Positions 1 to 6,216 of a stretch of DNA of 6,850 bases are shown here, one piece after another (the stretch's first letter is position 1; each line of letters begins with the position of its first letter). The notes under the pieces are model-generated. The model worked only from the letters and a program-made list of their open reading frames with translations, was not told the origin of the DNA and did not search any database. The DNA lies in NCBI GenBank assembly GCA_022574115.1, contig JACZSS010000145.1:1-6850 (forward strand), written 5' to 3'. The position numbers and the translations under genes are program-made. Source of the stretch: Candidatus Heimdallarchaeota archaeon. Lineage in GTDB: Archaea > Asgardarchaeota > Heimdallarchaeia > Heimdallarchaeales > Kariarchaeaceae.

Positions 1-1035
1 CGCACAGTTAACCGCTTCTAACTTTTCATATGTTTTTGTGCCAATTCCAGGAATATCTGAGACTGGATCATTTTTCTTATGTGTGCTGGAAATAATCTCA
101 TCTTTCTGCAAAGCCTTGACTGTTTTAGCTACTACTTTTCCTTTTAGCTTCAACTCTGCATCTTCTATCCATTCGACTGCTTTGCTAATCGGTCTCCGAA
201 TATCTTTTGACAGTTTTTCAGGATCTGCTCGGCTAATGCTTTCTACATCTTTGTAGCCAAGTTCAGCCAGTTTAATTTCCGCTACTTTTCCGATTCCTCG
301 TATTTCTGATGTTGGGGCGTTTGCATCTACCAGAGGCAAAAAATTGTCATGAGAGGCGAATTTACGCATTAAAGGATGTCCCACATCTTGCATTATTTTC
401 GGAATGAGTTTAAACCATGTTTCGACCTTAGCTAGTGAACCATTAGTGATTTGGACGATTTCTTCAGGGTTTCGTGATAAAATCTGATCAATGTAGAATA
501 TATGCTCATTATTTAGCCGTTTTTCGAATGCCCGACCTATACCTTTGATCTCGATCACTGGAATCTCATTTTTTGATTTCGGAACGGACTTTTCGACTCT
601 GGCGATTTCAGGCTCTTCGATAACGACATCGATTGGCAGAGGAGAAGGAGGAAATTCAGGACCTGGTAATTTACGTGGTATTCTATATCTTGGCATCTCC
701 AGTTCAATATTAAACGGGATAGTAAGTGAAAACTCCTTGTCAGAATTTTGTAATGGACCTTTAATTTGAAATTTCCATTCTCCGAATGATCTAGTTGATT
801 GAATTCTCGTTTCCCAAATATGCTCAGTTCCGCCTGATTTTCCAAAAAATCGTTGCAAATCGCGGTTGTCTTCCATAATACATTGAGATAATTTCCAATC
901 TCCTGTATTGGTTAGACTGAGTGTAATTAGATCTCCGGGTTTGAAATTATACGCTTCGAAAGTTTTCTTCTTATTCCGAAATAATCTGAATGTTGGTAAG
1001 TTCTCTAATTCAGAATGATTTGGAGTTATTATCAA
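1..1035 (-). CDS. Tandem helix-hairpin-helix protein with N-terminal beta domain (3' end outside window)
   Basis: The reverse strand is open for 345 codons and leaves the window at position 1, so the C-terminus is missing. Residues ~1-110 alternate short hydrophobic strands with Gly/Asn turns (FKPGDLITLSLTNTGDWKL near 25-45), suggesting a beta-sandwich. A Pro-rich linker (~112-150) follows. Then come three HhH hairpins: IKGIG (G165, G167), IRGIG (G247, G249) and IPGIG (G330, G332). The 82-83 residue period shows tandem units; units 1 and 2 also share an SRxxPE-type turn and a Trp-containing helix (ETWFKLI, EWIEDAE). GxG hairpins of this kind usually bind DNA backbone or mediate protein contacts, so a nucleic-acid role is inferred. 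The start is TTG at 1035, just after GAGGGTGG; an in-frame TGA lies eight codons upstream and no other ATG, GTG or TTG lies between. No catalytic motif is seen. Confidence 0.88.
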   Translation of the reverse strand, partial: MIITPNHSELENLPTFRLFRNKKKTFEAYNFKPGDLITLSLTNTGDWKLSQCIMEDNRDLQRFFGKSGGTEHIWETRIQSTRSFGEWKFQIKGPLQNSDKEFSLTIPFNIELEMPRYRIPRKLPGPEFPPSPLPIDVVIEEPEIARVEKSVPKSKNEIPVIEIKGIGRAFEKRLNNEHIFYIDQILSRNPEEIVQITNGSLAKVETWFKLIPKIMQDVGHPLMRKFASHDNFLPLVDANAPTSEIRGIGKVAEIKLAELGYKDVESISRADPEKLSKDIRRPISKAVEWIEDAELKLKGKVVAKTVKALQKDEIISSTHKKNDPVSDIPGIGTKTYEKLEAVNCA

Positions 1036-1070
1036 ATAACCACCCTCAACTTGATGTCAAAATTACGTTC

Positions 1071-1080
1071 TTATATTTAA
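1071..1080 (-). promoter_or_regulatory. TATA-like box for the HhH gene
   Basis: On the minus strand the sequence reads TTAAATATAA, centred about 40 nt ahead of the TTG start at 1035. An archaeal start site about 25 nt downstream would give a leader of about 15 nt that includes the GAGGGTGG ribosome site at 1047-1040. The motif is AT-rich in an AT-rich gap, so this is only a plausible placement. Confidence 0.4.
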
Positions 1081-1120
1081 TGTGCCTTAAAATTACATTA
1101 TTGTTTGAAATGATAAGTAG

Positions 1121-1128
1121 AATATTAA
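1121..1128 (+). promoter_or_regulatory. Possible TATA-like box for the methyltransferase gene
   Basis: AATATTAA lies in the 136-bp divergent gap, about 47 nt upstream of the ATG at 1172. It would give a leader of about 20 nt. No good ribosome site precedes the ATG. The element is itself palindromic and weakly supported. Confidence 0.25.
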
Positions 1129-1171
1129 CCTCCCTTTGTCCCGCTCAGATCTGCGTATTTGGATTTAGATT

Positions 1172-1945
1172 ATGAAGAAATTTAATACATATGGAAGTGA
1201 GTTCTCAAAGGTCTATGACCGGTTTTGGAAAGGGTTTGTTAATCAAATCGGTCCAAAGCTAGTTAAACTCTATAAGAATTATCCTATCTCGAAAACGAAT
1301 AAAATTGTTGTTGACTTATGTTGTGGCACTGGGAGATTAATTCCCAGTATTATTGATGCTGGATACAATGTCATTGGAATTGATCAATCCGAAAACATGT
1401 TAGAGCTTGCTAAATCGAAACTCAGATCAGAAATGAACACCGGTGAAGTGTCGTTGCGTCATGGATTTGCACAATCATTTACCGTGGAGAAGCCTGTTGG
1501 TTTGGTGAGCTCCATATTTGACTCCCTTAATCATCTCGAAAATCTAGAAATTCTTAAGTGCTGCATTGATTTAGTATTTAGCAGTCTCGAATCTGGAGGC
1601 GTATTCATTTTTGATATGAATACGAAGAAAGCACTTTCCGATTGGAATTTCATTGACTTAGAGGAAGATGATGACGTTGTGGTCATGACTCAAGGAAAAT
1701 ACGAAGAATCCGAGTCCCGGGCTTATACCCGTGTTTTTGGCTTCATCAGATCTGATGGATCGTTATTTTCTAAATTCGACGAGATTATGTATAATTCACT
1801 TTTCAGTATTAATAACGTTACTAAGTTGTTATTGGAAGCTGGGTTCATTAATATTAATTTCTACAAGGAAACTAATTTTGAAGAAAAATTTTTAGGAGAT
1901 CCCGAAACGTTGGATCGAGTATTTATTTCATGTACAAAATTTTAG
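1172..1945 (+). CDS. Class I SAM-dependent methyltransferase
   Basis: A soluble 257-residue protein with a Rossmann methyltransferase fold, expected to move a methyl group from S-adenosylmethionine to an unidentified acceptor. Motif I is VVDLCCGTGR (46-55). The acidic residue that binds the SAM ribose is D71 in GIDQS. FDSLNHL (116-122) and GGVFIFDMNT (142-151) match the strand-4 and strand-5 motifs of the Methyltransf_11/25 and YqeM-like group. The C-terminal third (about 165-257) has beta strands and a helix ending in LLLEAGF (219-224), the usual cap before the last strands. The substrate cannot be read from sequence; small-molecule or protein acceptors are both possible. The ATG at 1172 is the first possible start, because an in-frame TAG ends four bases upstream. 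The adjacent exporter gene is 85 bp downstream; co-transcription is possible but unproven. Confidence 0.92.
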   Translation: MKKFNTYGSEFSKVYDRFWKGFVNQIGPKLVKLYKNYPISKTNKIVVDLCCGTGRLIPSIIDAGYNVIGIDQSENMLELAKSKLRSEMNTGEVSLRHGFAQSFTVEKPVGLVSSIFDSLNHLENLEILKCCIDLVFSSLESGGVFIFDMNTKKALSDWNFIDLEEDDDVVVMTQGKYEESESRAYTRVFGFIRSDGSLFSKFDEIMYNSLFSINNVTKLLLEAGFININFYKETNFEEKFLGDPETLDRVFISCTKF

Positions 1946-2000
1946 AATTGACTGGTCGACTACTTGGATCCATTGAATGCTACTAGGTCATTTACAAATG

Positions 2001-2008
2001 ATTAAATG
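2001..2008 (+). promoter_or_regulatory. Weak TATA-like box for the MFS gene
   Basis: ATTAAATG is centred about 27 nt before the TTG at 2031. That is the spacing expected of a leaderless archaeal transcript and would fit the lack of a ribosome site there. The match is poor and could be chance. Confidence 0.2.
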
Positions 2009-2030
2009 AATTCACAAAAGTAAAAAGTTA

Positions 2031-3341
2031 TTGACTGAAATTAATCCAGACTCATTCAAGCGGCATATCTATATTCTTGCGGTATCTGTTTCAATAGTTA
2101 ACACTGGATTCGGTATCATTTTTCCCATATTTCCTAAACTGTTAGTAGATGTAGGTGGAGGAACTGCTCTTGATCTTGCCGTACTTCTTGCTACCTGGGC
2201 CACTGCATTTTTTATCAGTGCACCAATATTTGGTAACTTGGCTGATCGTTTCGGTAAAAAAAGAATTATCCTGTTGGGTTTATTTGGCTTTGCTGTGTCG
2301 AATTTCATTTATATATTTGCAACGAAATTATCACATCTTTTTATAGCGCGAGTAGCTGAAGGGATTTTTGCGGCAGCCATCCTCCCTCCTGCAATAGCGA
2401 TGACTGCCGATCTAAGCCCAAAAGAGAGTCGTGGTAAATATTTGGGGATAATGGGTGCAAGTTCAACATCCGGTATAATTATTGGTCCTTTGATCGGTGG
2501 TTTTTTGTTTGAAGGTTTCGTTTTCGGAGAGTTTAGCCTACAGGGTTCTATAAGGTTACCGTTTTATATTTCTGCTTTCTTTGGATTTTTAGCTTTCGTT
2601 TGGAGCTTTTTCCAGCTACCAAGTTTACATTCGGATAATTCTTTGGACCGGATCTTGGAAAACTCCAGTCTAGCAAAAATGTCTGTTTTCAGTCGCATCG
2701 GTAACACATTGAGGCACCAAGTAAGAGTCTTGCCCAAACCCCTCTATATGTTCTTCTTCTTTATACTCTCTGAGATGTTCTCTATATTAGCATGGCTGAC
2801 AATTGAACCGGGATTTATCTTTTATTTTTACGATGAATTATTATTGTCTCCAATAGATTTTGGTCTTTTTGTAGGTGCCTTTGCGGTAATCAACGTTTTA
2901 GGTCAAGCCCTACTCGGTAATCTATCTGATAAATTCGGGAGAAAGCCGGTCATGGTCGTAGGCCAATTGTTCAGTTTTCTATTTTACTACTCCTTACTCA
3001 ACGCTCAAACATTGTCTGATCTGATTTTTGCCGTTATCTTTGTAGGAATTGGCAGTGGATTACGAGAGCCTGCTATGAAGGCTTGGTTATCAGATGTTAT
3101 AGATGATAAGCATCGATCAACCGTGTTTGGGATTGAAGCCAGTCTCCTAAGCACTAGTCAAATATTTGGTCCCCTTATCGGTGGTTACGTTTACATAACA
3201 CAGGGTATGAATTATCTATTCTGGATCGCGATTGCTATTAATATTGGAAATATCGTCCTGATCATGACATTGTGGTTTAACGAAATAGAAGTTGATACAG
3301 ACTTAATTTTCAACGAACCAACTCCTGATTTCACCGAATGA
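2031..3341 (+). CDS. MFS transporter, drug:H+ antiporter (DHA1)-like, 12 TM
   Basis: A 436-residue integral membrane protein, typical for a 12-helix major facilitator. Six hydrophobic segments (about 13-38, 47-70, 78-97, 102-125, 139-160, 175-196) and six more (about 237-267, 274-296, 305-323, 329-350, 363-388, 394-415) flank a polar central loop (about 198-235). Motif A occurs in both halves: GNLADRFGKKR (68-78) and GNLSDKFGRKP (296-306). Motif B has R107 and G111. Motif C, typical of antiporters, is GIIIGPLIGG (148-157), echoed at 380-385. This points to proton-driven efflux of a small molecule; the substrate is unknown. The start is TTG at 2031, the only ATG, GTG or TTG after an in-frame TGA at 2007-2009. 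The stop TGA is followed by ATC AGT TAA in the same frame, a tandem stop. It may act with the neighbouring methyltransferase, but that is inference. Confidence 0.94.
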   Translation: MTEINPDSFKRHIYILAVSVSIVNTGFGIIFPIFPKLLVDVGGGTALDLAVLLATWATAFFISAPIFGNLADRFGKKRIILLGLFGFAVSNFIYIFATKLSHLFIARVAEGIFAAAILPPAIAMTADLSPKESRGKYLGIMGASSTSGIIIGPLIGGFLFEGFVFGEFSLQGSIRLPFYISAFFGFLAFVWSFFQLPSLHSDNSLDRILENSSLAKMSVFSRIGNTLRHQVRVLPKPLYMFFFFILSEMFSILAWLTIEPGFIFYFYDELLLSPIDFGLFVGAFAVINVLGQALLGNLSDKFGRKPVMVVGQLFSFLFYYSLLNAQTLSDLIFAVIFVGIGSGLREPAMKAWLSDVIDDKHRSTVFGIEASLLSTSQIFGPLIGGYVYITQGMNYLFWIAIAINIGNIVLIMTLWFNEIEVDTDLIFNEPTPDFTE

Positions 3342-3359
3342 ATCAGTTAAGCTACCCAA

Positions 3360-3419
3360 ATGCTGCAAAAAAAAGGTCAGCCGGTTGAAGTCATCGATCC
3401 GAGGTGGCAAATAAGATGA
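3360..3419 (+). other. Tiny open frame in the MFS-moxR gap (19 codons)
   Basis: Between the exporter and moxR an ATG at 3360 opens a 19-residue frame ending in TGA, with the peptide core GQPVEVIDPRWQIR. This stretch is less AT-rich than the gaps around it, and the peptide composition looks protein-like. It could be a leader peptide, a leftover 3' end of a lost gene, or chance. No clear ribosome site precedes it. Confidence 0.15.
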
Positions 3420-3420
3420 T

Positions 3421-3441
3421 AAGGTTACTCTGTTAAACCTT
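3421..3441 (+). repeat. Small inverted repeat upstream of moxR
   Basis: AAGGTT and AACCTT form a 6-bp perfect inverted repeat with a 9-nt loop, ending 23 nt before the moxR ATG. It could be an operator or weak hairpin in the leader; there is no T-tract, so it is not a convincing terminator. The length is short enough to be chance. Confidence 0.2.
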
Positions 3442-3464
3442 GAAGAGAATTATATTTTGACCTC

Positions 3465-4376
3465 ATGAGTAATTCTAACGCTTTTGCAAGAATTCTTGAC
3501 CATAAACCTCAAGAGATAATTGGAAGGGAAAAAAAATTACAAATTTTGATTTCCATTTTACTGTCTGGCGAACATGTTCTCCTTGAAGGTGCACCGGGTA
3601 CTTCGAAATCAACATTGTTGCGATATATCACTGATAAACTTAACCTACCGTTGTATCAAATTGAAGGATCAGCAGATCTCACTCCGTCAAAATTGATCGG
3701 TAGTTTTAATCCGAAGCTCGTTATTGAACAAGGTTTCAAACCAGAATATTTTGAGCTAGGACCTTTATCCAAAGCGATGCAAGAAGGTGGCATATTATAC
3801 TTGGAAGAATTAAACCGCGCAGCTCCTGATGCAACAAATGCTTTAATTCGATCCATGGAAGAAGGTGAGATAGTGATTCCTAGATATGGAACCATAAAAG
3901 CACACAAGTCCTTTCGGGTGGTTACTGCGATGAACCCATTTGATGATACCGGCGTTACTCGAATAAGCAGAGCACTGTTTGATCGTCTTTGCAGAATCAA
4001 GATGGATTATCAATCAATCGAAGAAGAGGTTGATATCATCAAAGTTGCGGGCAATGGAGCTCCTGAATCTATAGTTGAGATTGGGGCGAGAATTGCTCGA
4101 GCAACCAGGTTTGATGATCGACTTCGACAGGGAAGTTCTGTTCGAGGTGCAATTAATTTCACGAGTATTGCTCCCACATTAGCTTTAATTAGAGGAGGCT
4201 ATACCACTGAAACGATTTTGGATGCTGCTTTAGCTGCATTTACCGCAAAAATTTGGCTGGAAAATCCAAATCACAGTGAAGAGGAAATAATTCTTGAAAT
4301 TGTTGAGAAAGTTTTGCGAAACCTCGATCAAACCTTCTTCAAGCAATTGAATTTAGATTTAAAAAAAAAGAAATAG
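3465..4376 (+). CDS. MoxR-family AAA+ ATPase
   Basis: A soluble 303-residue ATPase of the MoxR group, the usual length for the family. Its parts in order: Walker A GAPGTSKS (42-49), with K48 and S49 for nucleotide; Walker B ILYLEELNRA (110-119), with E114 and E115; sensor 1 in AMNP (N157); Arg-finger region SRALFDR (168-174); sensor 2 SSVRG (R227); and an alpha-helical lid to the C-terminus. Two positions are unusual: Ser47 replaces the common Gly or Ala before the Walker lysine, and Glu replaces Asp in Walker B. EELNR-type Walker B motifs are known in some MoxR branches, so activity is likely retained. MoxR proteins work with a VWA protein to remodel or activate a client; the VWA gene starts 20 bp downstream. 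The start is ATG 3465, with no good ribosome site. The C-terminus ends in a Lys run encoded by a nine-A tract. Confidence 0.95.
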   Translation: MSNSNAFARILDHKPQEIIGREKKLQILISILLSGEHVLLEGAPGTSKSTLLRYITDKLNLPLYQIEGSADLTPSKLIGSFNPKLVIEQGFKPEYFELGPLSKAMQEGGILYLEELNRAAPDATNALIRSMEEGEIVIPRYGTIKAHKSFRVVTAMNPFDDTGVTRISRALFDRLCRIKMDYQSIEEEVDIIKVAGNGAPESIVEIGARIARATRFDDRLRQGSSVRGAINFTSIAPTLALIRGGYTTETILDAALAAFTAKIWLENPNHSEEEIILEIVEKVLRNLDQTFFKQLNLDLKKKK

Positions 4377-4381
4377 GAGAT
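4375..4381 (+). promoter_or_regulatory. Ribosome binding site across the moxR stop
   Basis: AGGAGAT overlaps the last two bases of the moxR TAG and is one of the few good Shine-Dalgarno matches in the window. It should serve the VWA gene by coupled translation. Its spacing is odd: 5 nt to an in-frame ATT (4385), but 17 nt to the first TTG (4397). It therefore favours a rare AUU start or a mechanism other than normal initiation. Confidence 0.5.
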
Positions 4382-4396
4382 CTCATTAAAGATTTA

Positions 4397-5302
4397 TTGG
4401 AAGAGCTGGGTCAAGTAAAACGTATTGATGATGGTGAATTCATGGAATTCGTAAAGATGGAACATCTAGACGATGATGCCGATAACGATAATGGTCAAGA
4501 TGACGATTCCAACTTGGAACTGTTTGATTCAACAATTTTTGCCGATCTTGAATTGTTTGGACAGGCTATGTGGCACGCGAATCCTGAATTCCGAGATAAA
4601 GCGAGAGATATGGCAGCTGAATTAATCATTCAGTTTATGGAGGGCTCGTTAGGTGTAACCCACTCATTACCGACTTATGTATCCCGTAGATACAAAGATG
4701 GAGATACTTTCGACTTAAACATTGATGCAACTATCGAACATGCAATTGAACACCCGCAGGAATCAATTGCCCCTTACATCTACCAGAGGAGACAATCTAG
4801 ATTTCCAGTAGTGTTGATGCTAGATACGAGCTTTTCCATGAGCGGGAGTAAACTATTAATTGCCGGATTAGCAGTTGCTACTTTATCAAAACTGATACCG
4901 TCCAAGGATTTGTGTGTGATGGGATTTGCAAAAAACGTCTATCCGATTAAAACTTTTGATGAGGAAATTTCTTCGTTTAGTCTGATCTCACGTATTTTTG
5001 GTCTTGTCCCTGCAGGGCCAACGAATTTGTCTAAAGCGTTAATCGAAGGTGCAAAATTAGTCAATCCGTTTACACACAATTCACGATTAATTTTCCTGAC
5101 AGATGCTGATCCTACCACTGGCAAAAACCCTTTAGTAGTTGCTGGAACCATATCGCAGTTAGATATTCTTTTGTTTCCTTATGGAAATGAATGGCTGGCA
5201 AAGAGACTGGCATTTGAGGCTGGCCTAGGAAATTTATTCCCTCTAAAAAAAATCGATGATGTGTTTTTTGCTCTTCAACAAGTACTTACAGTTCTACAAT
5301 AG
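4397..5302 (+). CDS. VWA (MIDAS) domain protein, MoxR partner
   Basis: A 301-residue soluble protein with a C-terminal von Willebrand A domain (about 135-300). The metal-binding MIDAS is complete: DTSFS (D143, S145, S147), T209 in AGPTN, and D236 in LTDAD. The N-terminal part is helical with a very acidic stretch (about 24-38, mostly Asp/Asn), then a conserved-looking segment SRRYKDGDTFDLNID (96-110) before the VWA fold, as in CoxE-like and BchD-like MoxR partners. There is no signal peptide or membrane helix, unlike BatA/BatB. The expected role is to bind a client through the MIDAS metal and deliver it to the MoxR ring. The start is uncertain. TTG 4397 is the first standard one, but the frame stays open upstream (IGDLIKDLL before it), and the ribosome site suits ATT 4385 better. 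The frame is also the -1 frame of moxR. Confidence 0.92.
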   Translation: MEELGQVKRIDDGEFMEFVKMEHLDDDADNDNGQDDDSNLELFDSTIFADLELFGQAMWHANPEFRDKARDMAAELIIQFMEGSLGVTHSLPTYVSRRYKDGDTFDLNIDATIEHAIEHPQESIAPYIYQRRQSRFPVVLMLDTSFSMSGSKLLIAGLAVATLSKLIPSKDLCVMGFAKNVYPIKTFDEEISSFSLISRIFGLVPAGPTNLSKALIEGAKLVNPFTHNSRLIFLTDADPTTGKNPLVVAGTISQLDILLFPYGNEWLAKRLAFEAGLGNLFPLKKIDDVFFALQQVLTVLQ

Positions 5303-5332
5303 AATTCTATTGACCGATCCTTCTTTTTACTA
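5297..5332 (+). terminator. Palindrome plus T-tract ending the moxR-VWA operon
   Basis: CAATAGAATTCTATTG (5297-5312) is a perfect 16-bp palindrome containing the VWA stop codon. As RNA it folds into a 6-bp stem with an AATT loop. About 7 nt later comes a T-rich run (TTCTTTTT), so the whole resembles an intrinsic terminator; T-runs alone are enough in archaea. A protein-binding operator is the alternative. Confidence 0.5.
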
Positions 5333-5350
5333 TTAACGAGTTGTCAATCT

Positions 5351-5358
5351 TATATTAT
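5351..5358 (+). promoter_or_regulatory. TATA-like box for the DoxX-like gene
   Basis: TATATTAT is centred about 31 nt before the TTG at 5386. A start site about 25 nt downstream leaves a very short leader containing a weak GAGAT ribosome site. This is the best-placed TATA-like element on the plus strand, and together with the preceding terminator-like palindrome it suggests separate transcription. Confidence 0.4.
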
Positions 5359-5385
5359 GTATCAAGTAAATAATATCGAGATCAA

Positions 5386-5865
5386 TTGCCGATTATTTCC
5401 ACCAAGTATCAAATCAACATTAGATTGGTATTAACGATTCGACTGATTAGTGGTTTAGTTTGGTTTGGGACAGTTATTCGCCGTTTAGGATCAAATTATG
5501 GGAATTTTGAGGAGAGAATTGCAACTATGTCGGAAGGTACCACTATATTTCCCGAATTATTCATGAACCTAGCGGTGGATAATTGGTTCATTATTTATTT
5601 GATCGTAATTACGCTAGAAATACTTTCAAGCATAAGCTTACTAACCGGGACTTTAGCAAGAGCAGGCGCGTTATTTTCAACCTTGAATGGTTTCGGGATT
5701 GGTATGGCCGGTCTTGGGCTTGGATTAATTGATTTGATCATCCCCTGGTCTGTTGCATTACTTACTCTGGTATTGTTCTTATTTACCCACCCTGGCAGAT
5801 TCAAGGGTGTTGATAGTATTTTGCATGAAAAAAATCTTCCTAGAATATTACAAATTTGGACATAG
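5386..5865 (+). CDS. DoxX-like four-TM membrane protein
   Basis: A 159-residue membrane protein with four hydrophobic helices at about 13-33, 67-88, 92-115 and 118-135, the count and length of the DoxX/DoxD-like family. R19 and the Gly-containing helix 1 (RLISGLVWFG) fit the family's first helix. LEILSSISLLTGTLAR (78-92) fits the conserved second-helix end, an E followed by a Leu/Gly turn and Arg. Family members include the small subunit of thiosulfate:quinone oxidoreductase and proteins tied to redox stress, but most are uncharacterised, so no reaction is assigned. The loop between helices 1 and 2 (about 34-66) is predicted to be exposed. The start is TTG at 5386, the only ATG, GTG or TTG after an in-frame TAA at 5371. 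The family call rests on topology and weak motifs. Confidence 0.75.
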   Translation: MPIISTKYQINIRLVLTIRLISGLVWFGTVIRRLGSNYGNFEERIATMSEGTTIFPELFMNLAVDNWFIIYLIVITLEILSSISLLTGTLARAGALFSTLNGFGIGMAGLGLGLIDLIIPWSVALLTLVLFLFTHPGRFKGVDSILHEKNLPRILQIWT

Positions 5866-5904
5866 GATTAGAATGATTCAATGTTGATTGATTCAGGAAA
5901 TAAG

Positions 5905-5988
5905 TTACTTCTGATTTGTCAAGGTTTCATACTCACCAATTTTGTTTTCACTGATTGTGAAATTATCACATTCTTGGTCTAAAGCTTT
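5905..5988 (-). other. Reading-frame continuation beyond the TGA of the ABM-like gene
   Basis: After the TGA at 5991-5989 the same frame runs 27 more codons to TAA (5907-5905). The peptide begins KALDQECDNF and ends IGEYETLTNQK. It resembles the last helix (ALDxxC) and final strand (E..IGEYE) expected in full-length proteins of this small family. Reading through the TGA gives 103 residues, close to the usual length. The segment is therefore either the severed end of a decayed gene or is translated by readthrough. Confidence 0.6.
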
Positions 5989-6216
5989 TCAATCATCAAT
6001 ATGATCTCTCTTGAATGCAGTTTGATGCCCGATACTTTCCCAATAATCTATAGTTACATATCTTGTATGATTTGTTTTATCCTGTAACAAGTAAGTCCTC
6101 AGATAACCTGCTCCTTGTCTAAAGAGTTCAACCCAGCCACCGTCTGTATTATATGCCTCTTCGAATTTATTTTTGTACTCTGCGAGGGCAAAATATTCCC
6201 AGATATACACATACAC
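5989..6216 (-). CDS. ABM-like dimeric alpha/beta-barrel protein, cut by in-frame TGA
   Basis: A 75-residue product resembling antibiotic-biosynthesis-monooxygenase-type small proteins, which form dimeric ferredoxin-like barrels. Strand 1 is YVYIWEY (2-8), then a helix KNKFEEAY (15-22). DGGWVELFRQGAGYLRT (25-41) matches the family's Gly-Trp/Gly-Tyr core, and TRYVTIDYWES (51-61) is the characteristic strand ending in WES. Functions in the family range from heme or quinone oxygenases to simple stress proteins, so no substrate is claimed. The chain stops inside the last helix, and the missing part is present beyond the TGA, so the normal product is probably about 103 residues. The likely start is GTG 6216; another GTG follows two codons later. 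The gene converges on the DoxX-like gene with 39 bp between that stop and the readthrough TAA. Confidence 0.72.
   Translation of the reverse strand: MYVYIWEYFALAEYKNKFEEAYNTDGGWVELFRQGAGYLRTYLLQDKTNHTRYVTIDYWESIGHQTAFKRDHIDD

Noticed and set aside
555..845. 96-codon minus-strand ORF
   Set aside because: It lies in another frame of the same strand as the HhH gene, whose frame is continuous over the region and has clear tandem motifs; this one has none.
990..1175. 61-codon plus-strand ORF across the divergent gap
   Set aside because: It overlaps the start of the HhH gene and the methyltransferase promoter; composition is Leu-rich without motif, so a shadow.
1946..2000. Small palindromes (GTCGAC, TGGATCCA, CATTTACAAATG) after the methyltransferase
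   Set aside because: Each is very short, unrelated to the others and not followed by a T-run; most likely chance.
3339..3350. TGA ATC AGT TAA at the MFS end as evidence for UGA recoding
   Set aside because: A tandem stop is common and reading through adds only two residues, so it neither supports nor excludes recoding.
3656..4000. 114-codon minus-strand ORF
   Set aside because: Antisense to the core of the MoxR ATPase, including Walker B; its length follows from the codon pattern of the real gene.
5871..5895. Repeated GATTCA between the DoxX-like and ABM-like genes
   Set aside because: Two short direct copies without pairing; no terminator hairpin or SECIS-like structure could be drawn.
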